Origin: Eucalyptus grandis
Lineage: Eukaryota; Streptophyta; Magnoliopsida; Myrtales; Myrtaceae
Assembly: GCF_016545825.1 (NCBI RefSeq)
Contig: NC_052614.1
Location: 28,359,669-28,423,668 of the forward strand
Direction: 5' to 3'
DNA: 64,000 nt
In this document: one piece after another, positions 58,266 to 64,000 of the stretch
Layout: each line of letters starts with the position of its first letter
Numbering within the stretch: the first letter of the stretch is position 1
Made by a program: the position numbers and the translations under genes
Notes under the pieces: generated by a model
Seen by the model: the letters and a program-made list of their open reading frames with translations, nothing else
Databases searched by the model: none
What the model was told of the DNA's origin: nothing

Positions 58266-59192
58266 TAGGGATATGAGCAATAGAAGTCCTAAAACTTGTC
58301 ACGGAAGTAAATCGTGTCCTAAACCTTGCAAAAAATGTAATCAAGTCTAAACTTATTAGATTGGTGCAATCGAGTCCTTGTTAACCTCGTCTAACTTGAC
58401 TAATGGAAAATGTTAACGTGTGCGTAGCTAAAATGCGCAACATAAGGCTAAAACACCGTTGTTTTGGTCTAAAAATAATTTTTTAATACAAATTTTATCT
58501 AAATTAAATAAAAAGCTAAAATTAAAGAGGAAGAAGAAGAAGAAGAAGCTAGCGAAGAGAGTAGCTCTCACCGTTGTCGCTGCCACCATCGATAGTGATG
58601 GTGTGGAAACACATGGCCGAGGTCATAGGGCTCCCCTTAAGGGCCGACAACCCTCACCAATGATAGTCAAAGGCCACCATTTGACCCCCCACTAGTGGCG
58701 ACTCTTGGCTAGGACTGGCGAGGGTTGACAATCCTCACTCAATTTGGGGGAGGGCTGCAACCCTCGCCCAAGCAGGGGGAGGGCTATTGGGCCCCGCAGC
58801 GTGGCGAAGGTCATAAGCCGGAGCTCGGCAACCCTCGCTAACCATTTCCTCACCATCGTCGGCCCTTCTTGGTGATGGTGGGGCGGCGGTAACTGTGCAC
58901 CTTCTTCTTCTTCTTCTTCTTCTTTTAAATTTTAGCTTATTTTTATTATTAAATAAATTATATTAAATGAGATTTTTTAGATCAAAACAACGTGCGTTAC
59001 AACCATGTGAAAGAGAAAATATTTGGAAAAGAGCCACATTAACATTTTCTACCAGCTAAGTTAGATGGAGTTAACGAAAGACTCAATTATACCAATTTGA
59101 TAAGTTTTAGGACTAATTACATTTTTGTGAGTTTTAAGACTTAATTGCACTTTTATAATAAGTTTTGAACTCTATTAACTTATATCCTTATT
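58266..59192. mobile_element. Fold-back element, about 0.93 kb, with nested arms
   Basis: The outer left arm (TTTAGGGATATGAGCAATAG, GTCCTAAAACTTGTCACG, ATTGGTGCAATCGAGTC) pairs with the outer right arm (GACTCAATTATACCAATT, GATAAGTTTTAGGAC, TATATCC). An inner pair is formed by AGCTAAAATTAAAGAGGAAG plus (AGA)n near 58515-58548 and (TCT)n plus AAATTTTAGCTTATTTTTAT near 58901-58945. The centre is G+C-rich. It encodes nothing recognisable. It is likely a non-autonomous DNA element; the superfamily is not determined. Confidence 0.8.
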
Positions 59193-60800
59193 TTTTAAAA
59201 AGTTGATGAATCTAAGTGGTCAAATTCAAAAAAAGTTGACCAAACCTAAATGTCAACTTATAAAAATTTCTAACCCCTAGACAATCATTCTTGAACTTAT
59301 TGGAACTTCACTATCCTTCAACACCATTCACTAAATAGACAAAACCAATCACAAAATGCATGATCATGTTTGTTCTTACTGTAGAAATGTAGAACAATTT
59401 GCAAACCATCTATCATTTTTATGGAAATCAACAATAATGCAAAAATTGCAATATGAGACACAATTTCCACCAAATCTACCATATAATAAGCCATTCAACC
59501 TAGTAAAATTAATCACAAACCACACAATTCAACCCCGTACCTACATAATTGTTAAAACTAAAGACATTTTCCAATATAAAAACACTCCCATCAATTAATA
59601 TACATTGCTCCAAATACAATGATATGTTTCATTGATCTTCAACTATGGTAGACTCAGTAGCTTCTTCTCATTACTCAAGTTACGAATGACCACCGGCCAG
59701 ACAGAAACCCTACAACAAGACAAGTAATGCTTGATAATATTTTCTTTAAATTTTCATTCTTGAAATTTCCTTTTCAAATGGTTAACCAAAGATTTCAAAC
59801 TCTTGATTTTGAGTTACATTGAGTCAGCATCGTCTAACTCATTTGTCAATACAAGTGGAGTTCATATCGTCCTTGAAGTAACTCCAAGATCAGCTCTATT
59901 ACTCAATTTGAAAATTTTGCATCAACCCACATGAAATATCCACGATTGAAATCTTCTTTACATCTAATGCATTTATGGAACCTTCTCGTGAGATAATCTC
60001 CTGTCAAGCTATTATTGTTGGACTTCGAAGCCCACAATAGCAAAAATATTAACTTTCATCTTGGCTTTGTTGATAAATCATGAGCTGTTTCTCTAGCTTC
60101 TGCTCCCCATTGTGAATTTAATGAGAAGATCTACCCCAATTTGAAGAATAAGGGTTCAGGTTTAGTTAGGGTTTTTGAAGATGAAAATTGAATTTTGCCC
60201 CCAATTTCTTTAAATGAGGCTAGGGTTCTTCAATCATATGAGTAAGCAACATCGTTTGCCTTCTCATAATGCCAAATTGGGTTTTTCGACAAGGCATATC
60301 AAGTAATCGATTTAAAATTTGTAGTACTCAAATTATTGGCACTTAAGTAAGTGCCGTCCGAAAGTTAAATACTCTTAGTGTTCTTATCCTGCTCAAAATT
60401 CCAAATTTTGATGTCGTTGTATTGTTGAATCACTCGCATGCTAGAAACATCAAATGATTGCCTCGTAGTTTTGCTTGCACAAATTGTTCAGCTTTAAGGG
60501 AAATAAAGTGGGTGAATTTATAAAGTGTTTGAATCAGAAATCCATTGTTACGTTGGCTTCCATGAACATTATACACGAAAGGATCAAACTCGAATTATAG
60601 CAAGCACCAAAGTAACGTAACTGGATACATATAATGACGAGCCTAGTGATTCAAAAAGTCTGCCCGAGCTAAATGGGTCGAAAGGCCACTTTTGGGTGGG
60701 CTAGGACAAGGCTGCTTGGCTATAAGCTCAACCCAATCCATCTAGACTTGGGTCCAACTTGTCCGACACGAATTAACTGATTTACCCATCATGTTTACAG
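59193..60800. other. Intergenic DNA, nothing recognised
   Basis: A+T-rich with no long open frame. The 80-codon frame at 59356-59598 has a CSYC pair (CSYCRNVEQFANHL) that faintly recalls a retroelement zinc knuckle, but this is too weak to call. Confidence 0.45.
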
Positions 60801-61140
60801 ATGGATAGCCGAACACTATCAAAAAATGGAGAAGAGATGACAGGCAGAACCGTCCGTAAAGTCAAAACCACCCGTCCCCGACGACCATTAGGGACGGCTT
60901 TTTGTCATTGCTGCCGTCGCCTTGACCCTTTCCACCATAAAGAAAGGACGATCATTTTGTGTAGCCTGCTACTAATCTTTTAGGGATGATTTCTCTAGCA
61001 CATCCCTAAAGATACGTTTTAGGGATGTCCCTACTAGCTCTTACTGGAATTTTACCATTATTTTTTAACTTCCTTTACAGATGGCTACAAGCCTACAACC
61101 TTTCGTCCCTAATGCGCGAAAGAGCAGTCCCCGATCTCTA
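60801..61140. repeat. Sequence rich in short AGGGACG / CGTCCCT-type motifs
   Basis: AGGGACGG, AGGGATGA, CATCCCTAAA, AGGGATGTCCCTA and CGTCCCTAA recur on both strands within 340 bp. Dense short motifs in both orientations are typical of the subterminal regions of CACTA-type DNA transposons. No terminal CACTA end or transposase was seen. Confidence 0.4.
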
Positions 61141-61469
61141 CCGAACGGATTGGTATTTTTATTTTAAGACATTTCCTAGCTAAAAGATTTTCGTAAAGCA
61201 AGTCCAGAAGATTAAGTTATTTTCTTTAATTTCCACAATGAAGAGTGTAAACTAGTGAGTCCTAGGACTTATGTGCCTAATATAATTTAAATAGAAAAAT
61301 CGTCTAATGAGAAATCAAGTCCTATACTTAATTAAGAAGTTCAATTGGGTCCTTGTTTTAGTTCCACAATGCAGCGTAAAACACCATACACAAAACAACA
61401 TCGCTCATCCACTAAAGTTGTAACCCTGAATACCTTGTTTTGGGTCCTTAAGAAAATACCAAAAATAAA

Positions 61470-61690
61470 ATCATAAACCTACTATAATTGTGTTGATTCA
61501 ATTTTAAACATTTTTTTGTCAATTTAATAATAAACTTTTTGCATTTGTGCTAGTTCAATCCATTCAGCCAATTTTGGCCTATTGACATTGACATGGACGC
61601 CAGCCATCATATAGATTGAATTGGCATAAATATAAAATGTTTATAACTCAATTGCCAAAAAAATGTTTAGGACTTAGGTGACACAATTGC
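61470..61690. mobile_element. Short fold-back element related to 8960-9620
   Basis: It shares AATCATAAACCTACTATAAT, TGTGTTGATTCAATT, TTCAATCCATTCAGCCAATT and TTGGCCTATTGACATTGACA with the left arm of the intron-2 element. Its right half (GATTGAATTGGCATAAATAT) is the inverted counterpart. It lacks the G+C-rich core. Confidence 0.6.
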
Positions 61691-62279
61691 ATTTTACAAC
61701 TACATGAACAAGAGCCTTTGCAATTTATGTTATCCAATTGAATTACGATGATCTTTCTACGATTGAAGGGGCGCGATTCCCAAGTGCGTAGATAGATCCC
61801 TCGTCGAAATGTTTGAGAATCGAAACTGAAATTGTCCCGTTCTAAATTTTGGTTTCACACATGCAATGCCAATCTATATGCTTTTACTCCTTCATGTAAA
61901 GATTGTGCTCTTGCAATTTCATTTTTAAATTATTATTATTAATTTTTTAACATTTTACTAGTACCAGGAGTCACATTATAGAAGGCCCCCTTGGGAACCC
62001 TAAATTGTGATCGATCTTCTCTTCCTCCAAAAGAAGTGTGCAAACCAGCATGAAGGAGTCTGCATGGGCCTTGGAACCTTCCCCGTGATGTGAACAAGCA
62101 AGACACCTAATAGAAGTATATTAGCTATATTATGATTCCTTCATAACGTCTTCATATTAATAACTTCTGCATAATGCAATGTGTTTACTTGAGAGATTTA
62201 GGAGATGTTTTCAATCTCCAAAAAACATCTCTTTAAAATGCACTGAATGAATAAACAACCATAACTTACTTCGCATCAA

Positions 62280-62545
62280 TGTTCTAATTTGTCACTAGTA
62301 TTGAGAATGGAAAACAACAAAATGCTATAATGAGAGCGATACTTGCGTGAGGAGGAGTCGCCATCGCCGTCGTTGACCCTGTCGTCATCCCCGACGCCAA
62401 TCGCTTCGCCGCTGAGATGTCGAGACTCCCGCAAGCGAGATCTTCACACGAACGCGCAATCGTCAAAGGAAGGAAAGAACACGAACTCACGACGAGCGTC
62501 GAACTCAAGGTCGATGAGGACCCAAATCGCAAGATAACTGCAGAT
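62280..62545. other. G+C-rich block with open frames on both strands
   Basis: Open frames 62284-62532 (minus, 82 codons) and 62343-62537 (plus, 64 codons) overlap. The minus frame is rich in Ser, Ala and Thr. Neither is recognised. It sits left of a minisatellite and could be part of the same repeat-rich element or a gene fragment. Confidence 0.35.
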
Positions 62546-62552
62546 TGTCAAA

Positions 62553-62771
62553 TTTGATTTGGGGCTTAGGGTTAGGACGAAATCGATTTGAGGTTTAGGT
62601 TCGATGAGATCGATTTGGGCTTAGGGTTCGAACGAATTCGATTTGGGGTTTAGGGTTCGGACGAGATCGATTTGGGCCTTAGGGTTCGGACGAATTTGAT
62701 TTGGGCCTTAGGGTTCGGACGAGATCGATTTGGGGCTTAGGGTTTGGACGAATTCGATTTGGGGCTTAGGG
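62553..62771 (+). repeat. Minisatellite with a unit of about 30 bp, 7-8 copies
   Basis: Units read GATTTGGGGCTTAGGGTTCG followed by GACGAGATC or GACGAATTC, with small length differences. TTTAGGGTT-like text in each unit resembles the plant telomere repeat by chance. The longest perfectly shared phrase is TTAGGGTTCGGACGA. Confidence 0.9.
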
Positions 62772-62804
62772 GACACTCAGAATAGAGAAAGAAGAAGTAG
62801 AGAC

Positions 62805-62935
62805 AGAGGGGGGAGGAGGAGACGGCGTCGTGGGGAAGGAGAAAGGAGGAGACGGCGGCGTCGTGGTGAAGAAGAGAGGAGGAGACGGCGTCGTGGTGAA
62901 GAAGAAAGGAGGAGACGACGTCGTTCGCATGCGTG
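62805..62935 (+). repeat. Purine-rich 30-33-bp tandem repeat, about 4 copies
   Basis: GGAGGAGACGGCGTCGTGG-type units start near 62815, 62845, 62878 and 62908 (GACGGCG/GACGACG at 62821, 62851, 62884, 62914). In one frame it would encode Arg/Glu runs (RRRRRRGEEE), which is fortuitous. The strand is strongly purine-biased. Confidence 0.88.
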
Positions 62936-63343
62936 GCTTTTTTAAAAAACTATTCGCAACGGAGGAGAGAGAAACGATTAAAAAAAGCCACGAGGGGCCA
63001 CGTCAGCTTTTTCCGTTAAGAAATTAGACGGCGTCGATTTTAGGACTAGTTTGAAATATTTTGACAAGTTGTAGGACTGAAATGCACTTTTTGCAAGTTT
63101 TAGAACTGAAATGCACTTTCGTGACAAGTTGTAGGACTTCTGGAACACTTATCCCTTTTTTTTTATTACAAAAGTCCTTTGTAAGTATAATTCCCCCAAA
63201 CACCATTTTGCTCAAAGATACTTCACAATGGACTTTTAAATTGTAATTTACCAAACACAATTTGCATTCTGAAAAGTCCCTTCAACCTAAAGTCCTTTGC
63301 ATTTTCTCAATGGCTTTCCCCAAAAGTCCAACCAAACGCACCC

Positions 63344-63534
63344 AATATGGTCAATGAACTTTTGGTACATGTTCAATATAGTTCATAAATTATAAAAAAT
63401 TCAATGTAGCATCTGATCTTAAATTAATGGAATAACTATATTGAACATTTTCATACAATTTAAGGAATGTATTGAATATGTACAAAAATTTCAGGAACTA
63501 CATTGAACAAATTAAAAGTTCAAGGACCATATTA
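63344..63534. mobile_element. Small MITE-like inverted repeat
   Basis: The left end AATATGGTCAATGAACTTTT and the right end, read on the other strand as AATATGGTCCTTGAACTTTT, match at 18 of 20 positions. Subterminal TTCAATGTAG and TGTTCAATATAG also occur in inverted order. The element is about 190 bp, A+T-rich and non-coding. Confidence 0.82.
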
Positions 63535-64000
63535 AATAAATTAAAACTTCATGACCAAAATTGTTCACTAGTTATCTTGTCTTTTAATTCTTATCCATCA
63601 GTTAGATTATTACTGTTTAAAACTTAACATTTATCTAACTTAGATTTTAAATATCATCAATGAATAGATGTGTCCAATATTACATGTGTCGTTTCCTTTG
63701 TCTACTTATCCAGGGGCATCTTCTAGAAAAGACGGGAACGAAGAGATCAACATTTCTCTATCCTACGTTCCTTCTTCTCCTCCTCGTCTCTCTCATGCTT
63801 TCTCTATATTAACGGTCTCTTCAAGGCTTGAATCGTATTCATCCTTTGCTTGCCACATGGACTAAGCGAGCAAAATTAGAGTCTAGGCATCGTATCTGGG
63901 GTTAAGATTTCCATTGGATTCGACTAAATTGGATCATGAATCCTATTGAATAAATCACTATCTTTAAGGCAATATTATTGATACGCCTTAGTCCGAAAAT
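63535..64000. other. Right-edge intergenic DNA
   Basis: It includes a pyrimidine-rich stretch (TTCCTTCTTCTCCTCCTCGT near 63768) that could be a promoter or 5' leader of a gene lying to the right. The 65-codon frame at 63668-63865 is not recognised. Confidence 0.35.

Noticed and set aside
62553..62771. Interstitial telomere repeat
   Set aside because: Only TTAGGGTT-like fragments occur once per 30-bp unit; there is no run of TTTAGGG units.
62730..62945. Arg-rich protein gene
   Set aside because: The Arg/Glu runs follow directly from a purine-rich tandem repeat.

Overview
The window is plant nuclear DNA, A+T-rich and dominated by repeats. The best-supported host gene is a TIR-NBS-LRR (TNL) immune receptor. 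TNLs are a eudicot hallmark, so a eudicot is very likely. The L6-like N-terminal anchor and LRR style suggest Myrtaceae (Eucalyptus relatives), but that placement is recalled resemblance, not tested.

Layout. (1) 1-14,008, minus strand: a four-exon TNL gene that runs off the left edge. Exon 1 encodes a hydrophobic anchor and TIR domain, exon 2 the NB-ARC, exon 3 a linker and first LRR part, and exon 4 an LRR region built from about 13 copies of a 285-bp (95-codon) unit. Introns are about 1.3, 5.0 and 1.7 kb, and two hold large fold-back elements. Every exon carries at least one frameshift as given. (2) 15.2-27.3 kb: no convincing gene. The stretch holds many diverged copies of a cassette carrying paired W-box-like motifs, part of a roughly 1.4-kb unit present three times, with one inverted copy. 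A 5'-truncated LINE (16.76-19.03 kb) sits inside one cassette, followed by a G+C-rich island with a 93-bp tandem repeat. (3) 27.4-28.8 kb: a G+C-rich block of unknown origin, then a 100-N assembly gap. (4) 28.9-56.4 kb: three decayed Ty1/copia elements of Sirevirus (SIRE/Maximus) type. Each has gag, pol and, unusually for copia, a third long reading frame between pol and the 3' LTR. Elements 1 and 2 share one LTR. Element 3 has both LTRs and a primer-binding site, and appears inserted in another, gypsy-like LTR. (5) 56.4-64 kb: intergenic DNA with fold-back elements, minisatellites and a purine-rich tandem repeat, and no supported gene.

How it fits together. This looks like a decaying or poorly resolved NLR cluster: one receptor gene, repeated upstream-type sequence without receptors attached, and a large nested retrotransposon block. 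Many of the 1-2 base differences that break frames in both the LRR array and the retroelements share a context (CAG versus CGAG and similar). Consensus sequence error is therefore a serious alternative to genuine pseudogenization. Exon junctions, LTR ends and domain borders were placed by eye and may be off by a few bases.
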